Shown here piece by piece: positions 28,821-37,029 of a stretch of DNA of 64,000 nt. The translations under genes and the position numbers were made by a program. Location: positions 62,001 through 126,000 of the forward strand of contig JAUJEB010000002.1 in NCBI GenBank assembly GCA_030442055.1, given 5' to 3'. The notes under the pieces are model-generated. The model saw only the letters and a list, made by a program, of their open reading frames with translations. It did not search any database and was not told the origin of the DNA. The stretch comes from Agaribacillus aureus. Its GTDB lineage: Bacteria > Bacteroidota > Bacteroidia > Cytophagales > Cyclobacteriaceae. The first letter of the stretch is position 1; each line of letters begins with the position of its first letter.

Positions 28821-29432
28821 TTATTTTTTGATCGGCTCCTCCTGAGATTTACCGGATCCAAACATAACTGAGGCGCCAAAGGATATACCTGGGTTGTTAT
28901 CGCCATAAATCTGTTTGATCCCCAAGTGTGGTATAATATATATTCGTTTACCGGCAGCCAGATAATAGCTACAGCCAATTTCAAAGCTGATCTCATGGTC
29001 CTCCTCGCCCGTGCCGGTATGCTTTATGAATTCAAACCCATAGGGTTCAAAAAAGAAAGCCAGTTGAGAGTTATTGGCTAGAGGGATACGAAAACTATAA
29101 CGCTCTGGTAATGCGAAAGCAATAATGCCCAACGGAATACCTATATCCAGTCCGCTGCGCTTCCTGATTGCCCGCCTGATCAGGTAAAAACCTGCGGCCT
29201 GGCCGCCGCCTGTATATAAATAATATTCATTTGATCCCGTTGGTGCGTAAAGAAAGGAATAGCGCACACTAAAATGATCTCCGAACCATGCTTCCAGACT
29301 GGGTCCAACACCAGGTTGATAGCCATCAATGGTTTTAGCATAATCAAACTGGATGCCCACCAGTTCTTTTTGCTGGCCTTGAGCGGTTGCCCCAATTACC
29401 CATAGCCATATGAAAAGGCAGATAAATCGCAT
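28821..29432 (-). CDS. Outer-membrane beta-barrel-like protein of unknown function
   Basis: The ATG at 29432 gives a clear signal peptide (MRFICLFIWLWVIGATAQGQ), so I prefer it over the longer frame to 29486. The 203-residue product alternates hydrophobic and polar residues in short strands (FSVRYSFLYA, RIYIIPHLGIKQIYG, ISFGASVMFGS) as in small eight-strand outer-membrane barrels. No named family is recognised. It lies 122 bp downstream... on the minus strand, before the esterase gene, and may share its transcript. Confidence 0.6.
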   Translation of the reverse strand: MRFICLFIWLWVIGATAQGQQKELVGIQFDYAKTIDGYQPGVGPSLEAWFGDHFSVRYSFLYAPTGSNEYYLYTGGGQAAGFYLIRRAIRKRSGLDIGIPLGIIAFALPERYSFRIPLANNSQLAFFFEPYGFEFIKHTGTGEEDHEISFEIGCSYYLAAGKRIYIIPHLGIKQIYGDNNPGISFGASVMFGSGKSQEEPIKK

Positions 29433-29742
29433 GCAGCCGACATTTGGTGCTTGTAAGCCTGGCATTATCCCGTATCGAAAGTTCATCGCTTTAGGAATTT
29501 GTTATTGTTTAAGGATAGCTTTCTAGAGACCGGTCAATAAAGTATTTGGGTAATAATATGTAAAAATAGGATAGACACCGTTAGCTTGCCATTGGGCGAT
29601 AAGCTAAAAAACCAGCTGAATGTTACCAAGTTAACGCTAACCCTGTATTTAGCAAACAGACTATCACGCTCTACATAACTTGTGTAAGATTGAAAGCAAT
29701 GACGCGATAGTCCAAACCATGTTAAAAGCAGATCGTAGATTT

Positions 29743-29784
29743 TGTAATTGTAATTGTAATTGTAATTGTAATTGTAATTGTAAT
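29743..29784 (+). repeat. Hexanucleotide microsatellite (TGTAAT)x7
   Basis: Seven perfect tandem copies of TGTAAT lie in the 600-bp region between the divergent outer-membrane protein gene and the RHS lipoprotein gene, about 250 bp before the RHS start. Outside coding sequence, such arrays can alter promoter spacing by slippage. The rest of the 29433-30035 interval holds no gene that I can support. Confidence 0.9.
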
Positions 29785-30035
29785 TACCTCAATGCACGCG
29801 CTGGTAAAGCAAGTTCCCCTGCTAATCTGCCTGCTTTTAGAGCAACTTTGATGACACTTTAGCTATCAGCCCGGCCCTAAACCTAAATAAATACCTAAAA
29901 ATGGCGAGTTGCTATGCATCTTGCAAAATGTTATATTGGTAATTAATATACCATCACCGGAGGGTCTGATGCCAATATCAACCCCTCCGGGAATTGGGCT
30001 GCTTCACAAGTTATTGTTCGTTTATCTATAACCCT

Positions 30036-33000
30036 ATGACAAATCGTAAAAAAATTACTGCACTCACCCTGTGCAGTTTCCTGTTTCTTCTGGTATCATG
30101 TCAAAAGGAAAAAGAGGTTGGCAATTCAGAAAAATTTCAAACGGGTGAAAGTCTTGTAGTTCCCGAGGGGGTTGATATTGACCTTAACCTGCAAAGCGTC
30201 ATGGAGGAAATTAGAATTCCAGGTTTTTTTTACAGCCTGGTTTATTCAGGGATCAGACAAGATGCCTTTTTGAAAGATACACTCAACACATCAGGGTTTA
30301 ATAAAAAAGGTTGGGGTATTGGCATACATCATACCTATGACGCCGGTAGTAAAACACTTTATCTTGGAGATGGGAAAGCCCAGGCCGTGAAAGAAATACT
30401 TTCATCTCCCAGCCTAAAAGATGGGTCAGTACTGATTGCCTCAAATTCCGGTAAGCACTTTTTTCAATTCGATCCGTGGGGCAGACATGAAAAAACAATT
30501 GATGCGATCACCATGAACGAACTCCATAAGTTCACCTATGATAAAGAAGGGCGGCTCGCCCTGATTGAAAATAACGTTGGCCAAAGACATCTGGTAAAAT
30601 ATCCCGATGAAAACACTACGGAGCTGGTAGTTGCCGGGAGGAGTAGGGTCACGCTGACAAAGAACGACAATGGCAAGGAACTCTGGATAGAAATAGCGGG
30701 AGGTAAGCCGCTCCATTGCTTTTATGAGCAGGATAAACTTGTCAGAATGCATCGCATCAAACAATATGATAAAAGATACCAGTATGATGAAAACGGATTG
30801 ATTGAAAGCATAAGGCATAGAAATGGGGCTGTTACATTTAAGTCGTCCGGGCTGGCAGATGACCGGTTGATCACGAAATTGGAAAAGAGGGGAGATAAAG
30901 AACGTGAGACTTCAGTGCGCATAACAAAAGAAAATAACCAGGTTAAAGTTGCGCAAAACTTTTACGATGGCAGCAAGGTACAGGCACTTTTTGAATCCGG
31001 TTATCTTAAGGAATATATCAATAAAGAGGGCACTAAAAGTTCTTATACATGGGAAACCGTTCCAGTGGTAGGAACAAAGTTTGCAAAAAGCATATCTGTG
31101 CACAAACCCGGCGAAGATCCAATGTCATGGGAACAGACCGTAGCTGCTGAATTTACCAATGATGACCCACTTCGCCTGGCGAAATACAGCTCGGATTTGT
31201 TCAACGAATCCGGAAAAATAGCTTTCCTTTCGGAACCCGGTAAGAATCGCTACAGTATAAATTCCGGCCCTGATGAGATCACCTACATCATTAACAAACG
31301 CAACCAGATTGTTGAAGAAAAAAGAACGGGACTGGCAGCAACGAAGTATTACTATGATGCCCAGGGAAAATTGACCTCGGTGACCCAGGTGGGGAGTAAA
31401 AGCAATCGCACATCAAAAGTCAGTTATGATATCCCGGCGCAAAGAGTAAATATTACCAATCCAATTGGCGAAGTAGTGAGCCTGGACTACAATCAATTTG
31501 GTCAGATCAACAGAGCGAAATTTTCCAATGGAAAGACACTGGGCATGGATTATCTATGCCCAGGCGGACTGGTCAACTTTCGCACCCCGGGAGGAAGTGC
31601 ACACCGGATTATACGAGATGCCTTTGACGATGAAAAAATGTACATTTCTCCCGAGGGAAAGGAAATGTCCAGAGATACAGCTCCCGGAAGTAAAGTGGCT
31701 TCCACAGGAGATGAAAAGGACGTCGAGCAACAAACTGATGCAAGCGGCATCCTTAAATCGATCCAGGTTAAAAACGATCCGGCCGTTGCCTACACAACCG
31801 GTCCTGCGGGATTTTCGAAAGTGGGAAAAGCGCAGATCGAAAAACATGAAAAATTCTCTGCCATAGGAAAAGTGGAGATTGGCGCGCTGGAAGAGGACCG
31901 GGATTATAATGAATTTGGTGAGCTGATTCAGTATAGTGTGCGTCATAAGGACAAGGATTTGTATAAAGTCACCTATGAAAGAGACGGGTTGGGACGTATT
32001 AGTGAGACCCGCGAAAATTTTGGAGGGGGCACAGGAGATAAAGTGAAAAGTTATCATTACGATGTAATGGGTTATCTTTTGGAAGTCCGGGAAAATGGCA
32101 AAGTGGCTGAAAAGTACACCTATGATGCCAACGGAAATCGTATTGTTAGTCAAAATTCCCTGTTAACAGCCAAAGCCTCGTTTAACAAAGATGACCAGAT
32201 GCTGTCTTTTGGAGATGCTCCTTATAATTTTTCACCTACGGGGTATTTATCGGGAAAATCAGGGGAGACCTATGATTACGATAAATACGGGAATCTGGTA
32301 GCTGTTACACTGGCTAGCGGAGAAAAAATTGAATATGTCATAGATTCGAAGCATAGAAGAACGGCCAAAAAAATTGATGGCGATATCGTTCGTCAATACC
32401 GGTATGTGGGCAATCAACTCATTGCAGAGCTGGATGAGCAGGGAAATTTACTGAACCAGTTTGTATATGGCATCGATGATCGGGTACCCGTGTATATTGA
32501 ATCACCAAAAGGTACCTTTAAGTCCGTGGTAGATCATGTTGGCAGCCCTCTGATGTGGGTAAATGTTGAATCGGGAGAGGTCGCCCAGGAGATTTCCTAT
32601 GACGCCTTTGGTAATATAACCGCCAACTCTGATCCCGACTTTCAATCCCTTGGTTTTGCGGCCGGGCTTTATGACAACCACACAAAACTCACGCGTTTTG
32701 GCGCGCGGGATTATGATCCCGAAACCGGACGGTGGACTGCGCTGGATCCGCTTTTATTTGATGGAGGACAGTCTAATTTGTACGCTTATGCCAACAACGA
32801 CCCTGTTAACCGCATTGATCCCAGTGGATTGCAATCAATTACCGGATATCCTAATTTGGATTGGTTCATCAAAAAAACATTTGGGATTCTGCTAGCCTCC
32901 GCAGCCAGCGGATACATTGGGCTGCCGGCATTGCCAGCTTATTTCTTGGATTTCATTCTACCCGGTACAGCTTTATTTGAAGCTTCTTTTGGTATGTTAA

Positions 33001-34640
33001 TTGGTTCCATGATGATGTATTTTTGGATTTTTTTGGTAAGTGGAGCGATACTGTATGCAGCGGTGGAATTAGGCACAGTACTCGGTGAATGGCTTGCAGG
33101 ACTAGGAGATCCCCATATGGTTACGATTGATGGTCGAAGGTTTGATTTCCAGGCGGTCGGGGAGTTTACGGTGATAAAGGCCCGGGACGATAGTTTTGAG
33201 TTGCAGGCCAGGCAACGGGCTCTGGGTCATCAGGTAAGCGCCAACGACGCGGTGGCGATGCGTTTTGGCAAGGATCGTATAGAACTGTACAGGGAAAACG
33301 ACCTCCTGATTATTAACGGGAAAGAGCAGCCCGGTTTTCAGGGAGAAAGATTACTGGACGATGGCACCAGGATCTGCCAATCAATGGAGCGTAGCTATAG
33401 CATCAAATCAGCTATGGGCGTTGAGGTTGAAGTGGATATTCACGGATCATTTTTAGATTACCAGCTGGGACTTTCCGAAAACTGGAAAGGAAAAGCAGTG
33501 GGATTGCTGGGACACTATGATGGCAATCCAAACAACGAATTTATTACCAGGTCGGGAAAGGAGCTAACCTTACCGCAACTCCTGGTTAAAGAAGACAGGG
33601 AAACCTTTCACGATGTATTGTATCGTCAATTCGGAAATTCCTGGCGAATCACGGATGCCACTTCATTATTTACCTATGCTCACGGAACATCAACCGCTAC
33701 CTATACGGACAGGGATTACCCCAAAACTTTAACTTCCATCGCTGACCTGACCGAGGACCAACGAAACCAGGCCAGAGAAATTTGCCTCAGCGCCGGCGTC
33801 AAATCAGGCGTAGCCCTGGAAAACTGTATCCTGGATGTCGCACTCACAGAAGACAAGGACTTTGCCCGCCCTTTTTATCCGATCGTAGCTCCTGAAAACC
33901 CTTTTCAGGAGAGCGACAAATTGCCTTTGGAGCCAGCCGAGACCGGTGAATCCGACAAAAAAGAAGCCTTCCATTTTACAACCTTCAATCGGGAAGATTT
34001 TGGCATCGGCGGTACCGCCGCCATTAATGACGGCGTCATCGAGATTAATCAAGATGCCAGCGACTATGCCAGATCGCTATTGGGTTGGGCGATGTTAAAG
34101 GATACGCTCGGGTATACCGATCATTTTGAGACTACCTTTGAATTTTCAATACATAAAAAATCAGCTGAAAGTGGTGATGGCTTTGCCCTTTTAATCGGGC
34201 GACGGAGCGACGGTGCCGGACTGGTGAATAAAGATTGCTCCTTTGAGCACATTCCCGGAACCCTGGTGGTAGAATTCGATACAAAAGCAGATCCGTATGA
34301 CGTATCTGGCACACACTTTACCATTCACTCCGGTGCCAAAAGAGCCGGGTGCAACGACCTGGAAAATGGTTTGGGGACCAATATAGTTAAGGGCTTCGAC
34401 GATGGTAACAAGCATCGTGTACGCATTACTTATGATAATCCATCCATGAAGGTCTATTACGACGGCGCCAAGGATCCTGTCGTAGAAGCTGAAGTCAACC
34501 TGTCCGAATTAATTGATTTCAGTGCCGGAAATTTGTTTCTTGGGTTTAACGGATCCAGCCGCAAGGAAACACCTTCGGAGACATATCATATTTATAACTG
34601 GTCATATCAAAATCTGGAGCCGGCATTGGAAGAGCAATAA
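30036..34640 (+). CDS. RHS/YD-repeat lipoprotein with vWD-like and L-type lectin domains
   Basis: The ATG at 30036 gives a lipoprotein signal with lipobox LVSC (Cys22), so the longer frame to 29994 is rejected. The 1534-residue product has: a YD-repeat shell (about 150-890, many repeats such as YTYDANGNRI and YDYDKYGNLVAV); the RHS core end (GARDYDPETGRWTALDPL...YAYANNDPVNRIDPSGL, about 890-932); two or three hydrophobic helices (about 948-1018); a von Willebrand factor D-like domain opening with GDPHMVTIDGRRFDF (about 1022-1210); a Cys-bearing helical piece like the C8 region (about 1240-1278); and an L-type lectin domain (about 1312-1525, with GDGFALLIG and VEFDTKADPYD). RHS tips usually hold toxins; here adhesion or glycan-binding modules replace one, and no immunity gene follows. 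Role as surface adhesin is inferred. Confidence 0.88.
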   Translation: MTNRKKITALTLCSFLFLLVSCQKEKEVGNSEKFQTGESLVVPEGVDIDLNLQSVMEEIRIPGFFYSLVYSGIRQDAFLKDTLNTSGFNKKGWGIGIHHTYDAGSKTLYLGDGKAQAVKEILSSPSLKDGSVLIASNSGKHFFQFDPWGRHEKTIDAITMNELHKFTYDKEGRLALIENNVGQRHLVKYPDENTTELVVAGRSRVTLTKNDNGKELWIEIAGGKPLHCFYEQDKLVRMHRIKQYDKRYQYDENGLIESIRHRNGAVTFKSSGLADDRLITKLEKRGDKERETSVRITKENNQVKVAQNFYDGSKVQALFESGYLKEYINKEGTKSSYTWETVPVVGTKFAKSISVHKPGEDPMSWEQTVAAEFTNDDPLRLAKYSSDLFNESGKIAFLSEPGKNRYSINSGPDEITYIINKRNQIVEEKRTGLAATKYYYDAQGKLTSVTQVGSKSNRTSKVSYDIPAQRVNITNPIGEVVSLDYNQFGQINRAKFSNGKTLGMDYLCPGGLVNFRTPGGSAHRIIRDAFDDEKMYISPEGKEMSRDTAPGSKVASTGDEKDVEQQTDASGILKSIQVKNDPAVAYTTGPAGFSKVGKAQIEKHEKFSAIGKVEIGALEEDRDYNEFGELIQYSVRHKDKDLYKVTYERDGLGRISETRENFGGGTGDKVKSYHYDVMGYLLEVRENGKVAEKYTYDANGNRIVSQNSLLTAKASFNKDDQMLSFGDAPYNFSPTGYLSGKSGETYDYDKYGNLVAVTLASGEKIEYVIDSKHRRTAKKIDGDIVRQYRYVGNQLIAELDEQGNLLNQFVYGIDDRVPVYIESPKGTFKSVVDHVGSPLMWVNVESGEVAQEISYDAFGNITANSDPDFQSLGFAAGLYDNHTKLTRFGARDYDPETGRWTALDPLLFDGGQSNLYAYANNDPVNRIDPSGLQSITGYPNLDWFIKKTFGILLASAASGYIGLPALPAYFLDFILPGTALFEASFGMLIGSMMMYFWIFLVSGAILYAAVELGTVLGEWLAGLGDPHMVTIDGRRFDFQAVGEFTVIKARDDSFELQARQRALGHQVSANDAVAMRFGKDRIELYRENDLLIINGKEQPGFQGERLLDDGTRICQSMERSYSIKSAMGVEVEVDIHGSFLDYQLGLSENWKGKAVGLLGHYDGNPNNEFITRSGKELTLPQLLVKEDRETFHDVLYRQFGNSWRITDATSLFTYAHGTSTATYTDRDYPKTLTSIADLTEDQRNQAREICLSAGVKSGVALENCILDVALTEDKDFARPFYPIVAPENPFQESDKLPLEPAETGESDKKEAFHFTTFNREDFGIGGTAAINDGVIEINQDASDYARSLLGWAMLKDTLGYTDHFETTFEFSIHKKSAESGDGFALLIGRRSDGAGLVNKDCSFEHIPGTLVVEFDTKADPYDVSGTHFTIHSGAKRAGCNDLENGLGTNIVKGFDDGNKHRVRITYDNPSMKVYYDGAKDPVVEAEVNLSELIDFSAGNLFLGFNGSSRKETPSETYHIYNWSYQNLEPALEEQ

Positions 34641-34980
34641 AGTAGCTTGCGGTCTGCTGATAAAAGTTAAATTATCACTTCTCATATTATAATCAATCAA
34701 TTGATTATCAATTAAATATGATTTTTTAAATAAACTCAAACCATTCTTCCCTATTGGTATACGCCGGAGTTTGATCTTTGCTCTCTACCTACGTATTAGG
34801 CTTTCTTTGAAGCATTAAAGGACATAAATCCCAGGCAGCGCAAAGGTCATTTAAAAATCCGGGATAGAAGCATTCGGTAATTTTCTTTACGCATCCATAG
34901 GGGATGACCGTTATCTACCTGTCTTTGAACCAGACGAATAAATTAAAACTTTTAGGTGATGAAACCAAGCATGACTTAAT

Positions 34981-35170
34981 CGACCCACACCGCGTGTCGC
35001 AGAGTCCTTCGCCATCCGCGTGTCGCCGAAGCTTCAGCGGAGGAGCAAGGCTACGGCCGCACGCTGTCGCTGAAGCTAAAGCGTAAGAGACCGGAGAAAG
35101 CTACTCTGCGGACTGCGTACGCCGTGGGCTACTTCGTCAGCCAAAGGCGGAGGTGCTAGCGGAGGCGCAG
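34981..35170. repeat. GC-rich palindromic repeat element
   Basis: This 190-bp block is far more GC-rich than its AT-rich flanks. It holds an 11-bp direct repeat CCGCGTGTCGC (34990-35000, 35016-35026) and an inverted repeat AGCTTCAGCG / CGCTGAAGCT (35030-35039, 35068-35077), then more GC-rich sequence with partial copies. It has no coding likeness. It resembles the dispersed GC-rich palindromic elements seen between genes in many Bacteroidota. The flanks (34641-34980) carry only an AT-rich palindrome near 34691-34710, perhaps a terminator of the RHS gene. Confidence 0.6.
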
Positions 35171-35227
35171 GGCAATGATTATTAATATGCGCGGTTCCAT
35201 CTGACCTTAAAAATAAATTATAAACAG

Positions 35228-36094
35228 ATGAAAAGTAGGTTTTTAAAAAAGACAGCCTGGTTGATGATGGTTACCATATGTGGCGTTGCTTGTGCAAATG
35301 ACGATGATTCAATCGTTAACCCCTCGTCTACCATTCAACCGGGCAACGATCCTAACTTTACTATAGTGGCTAACAAGGATGCAGGCTTTGGGGGCTTTAA
35401 TAGAAAAGTGGAAGTGTTTGGCATATCAATTTATGCTGTAGCTACGGTAGAAGATGTTAAGCTATTGCATGCAGCAAATCTAATGGCACAATATTTAGAT
35501 AACAATGAGGATGGTGTAGTGGACAATCCCAAGGTTCTAGCGGCCATGAAAGACAACAAGGCTTTTTTAGTTATGTGGAAAAAGGAGTCGGACCTGGATA
35601 ATTTAGAACCACCTTCAGGAGCGGAAGGGCAGGATTTAGGAAATGACGAGACGGTTCCAGGTTTTGTTTCCGGTGGAAAGGCGGGGCAATTTGATGCCGC
35701 CCTGGAAGAAGTTTGGCACATTATTACACATGCTGGCTATGCAAGCGCCTATCCGGATGTTTTCGGTGAAAGTGCGGGAACCTCTTTAAGCAATGCGATG
35801 GACATTGCAAGGGGCGGAAATTTTACAACCATACCTAATCCTTATCCAAGTGGCGCCTGGTATACTTACGACGACGCTACGTGCGATTATAATTGCATGG
35901 TTACAGAGTATATCTATTGGGCTATGACTTCGATTTTAGGGGCACAGGAAAACAGGTTGAATGAGATTAGCCAGGAATGGGATTTAAATACCGAGGCGTT
36001 GGTACAAAGTACTGATGTGGCAATTTATCAACTATTGACAGATTCTCAATATAAATTTCCCACGGTCCTGCCGGACGGAACATATAAACGATAA
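35228..36094 (+). CDS. Lipoprotein of unknown function with Ca-loop-like and HxxxH-like motifs
   Basis: The 288-residue product has a lipoprotein signal (GVAC, then NDDDS). I do not recognise the family. It contains DNNEDGVVDN near residue 93, which has the spacing of a calcium-binding DxNxDGxxD loop, and EEVWHIITHAGYASAYPDVFGE near residue 160, where Glu, two His and a later Glu might form a metal site such as that of a peptidase. Two cysteines close together (CDYNC) lie near residue 220. It is 67 bp upstream of another lipoprotein gene on the same strand and probably sits in the outer membrane or periplasm. Confidence 0.65.
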   Translation: MKSRFLKKTAWLMMVTICGVACANDDDSIVNPSSTIQPGNDPNFTIVANKDAGFGGFNRKVEVFGISIYAVATVEDVKLLHAANLMAQYLDNNEDGVVDNPKVLAAMKDNKAFLVMWKKESDLDNLEPPSGAEGQDLGNDETVPGFVSGGKAGQFDAALEEVWHIITHAGYASAYPDVFGESAGTSLSNAMDIARGGNFTTIPNPYPSGAWYTYDDATCDYNCMVTEYIYWAMTSILGAQENRLNEISQEWDLNTEALVQSTDVAIYQLLTDSQYKFPTVLPDGTYKR

Positions 36095-36161
36095 CAAAGC
36101 GTTGAGAGCTGTTATCTATCCTGAATAAGTTGGAAGTTTATCAACACAAAATTAATTTTCT

Positions 36162-36770
36162 ATGAAAAGTATTCTTAAAGTCTTAATAGCATTATTTATT
36201 ACCACTGGCATATTGTCTTGCAAGAATGATGATGATGCCGCAAACAATTCCAGGATCCAAGGTATTTTTACGGTACTTGAGGGGAATACAATTATTGAAA
36301 TGAATGGTGTCATAGGAAGTTCGTCGCTACGTGATTTTAACAAGTTATATGCTGCATTTCCAAATGTAAAAACAATCAATATAAAACAATGCGACGGTTC
36401 CGAAGATGATGAAACCAACCTTCAATTATCAGCCAGAGTACACAAATTGAACATTAATACCCATTTACTTGATAATGGCCTAATCGCTTCCGGAGGGGTA
36501 GATTTTTTCCTGTCGGGAATACAACGTACCAGGGGAACAAACACACAGATAGGCGTGCATTCCTGGTCAGATGGGGGCTCGTTGCAAGCAACAGATTTTC
36601 CGGTTGGTCACAAAAATCATTTGCCTTATATAAATTATTATATCTCCATCGGATTCACGCAGCAGCAGGCAGAAGACTTTTATTATTTCACTATTAACGC
36701 CGCGCCAGCCGAAGATATTCATTGGATGACTGAGGAAGAAATAAGGACTTATAACTTAATTACAAATTGA
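36162..36770 (+). CDS. Lipoprotein with ClpP/crotonase-like (COG3904-type) fold
   Basis: The 202-residue product has a lipobox (GILSC then KNDDD). The body matches the pattern of predicted periplasmic ClpP/crotonase-like proteins: an I-E-M-N-G-V-I-G-S strand, LRDFNKLYAAFPNVKTINIKQCDGSEDDETN, LNINTHLLDNGLIASGGVDFFLSGIQRT, then IGVHSW and a C-terminal helical EDIHWMTEEEIRTYNL. In catalytic relatives, a Ser lies in a CASAC-like motif at the helix start; here the corresponding ASGG stretch lacks both Cys. Activity is therefore doubtful, and the assignment rests on fold pattern only. Confidence 0.6.
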   Translation: MKSILKVLIALFITTGILSCKNDDDAANNSRIQGIFTVLEGNTIIEMNGVIGSSSLRDFNKLYAAFPNVKTINIKQCDGSEDDETNLQLSARVHKLNINTHLLDNGLIASGGVDFFLSGIQRTRGTNTQIGVHSWSDGGSLQATDFPVGHKNHLPYINYYISIGFTQQQAEDFYYFTINAAPAEDIHWMTEEEIRTYNLITN

Positions 36771-36930
36771 GAAAAATCCGAAGTCAGCAAGACGAAGGAT
36801 CCAATATTTAGCTTGACATTAGAGATCAGCGTAGGAGTGTCATCTGGGCTAAAGCTGATTCTTACTTACCCATACTGCACAAAAACATATTAGGGTTAAT
36901 TGCCTCGTTTATAGTGACCTAAACCTTCTT

Positions 36931-37000
36931 CACTACTAATAGTGATAACAATTTAGCTATCAATGGCGATTGATAGATTCTCTTATCCCTCCTACATTTG
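36931..37000 (+). promoter_or_regulatory. Promoter and palindromic operators of the TonB/HmuY operon
   Basis: TACATTTG at 36993-37000 fits TAnnTTTG, and TTG at 36970-36972 lies 20 bp upstream, the expected -33 spacing. A perfect palindrome CTATCAAT-GGCG-ATTGATAG (36957-36976) covers the -33 element, and a second, CACTA-CTAA-TAGTG (36931-36944), lies just upstream. A repressor bound there would block transcription. Iron- or metal-responsive control is plausible from the genes served, but the regulator is unknown. Confidence 0.6.
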
Positions 37001-37029
37001 CATTGTTTAGAATTAATCTAAATAAAACA

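Noticed and set aside
29680-29862. Open frame of 60 codons with a repeated Asn-Cys stretch
   Set aside because: The repeat is only the translation of the (TGTAAT)7 microsatellite; the flanks show no protein character.
34904-35086. Open frame of 60 codons over the GC-rich repeat
   Set aside because: It is formed by the palindromic repeat itself and has no family or signal sequence.
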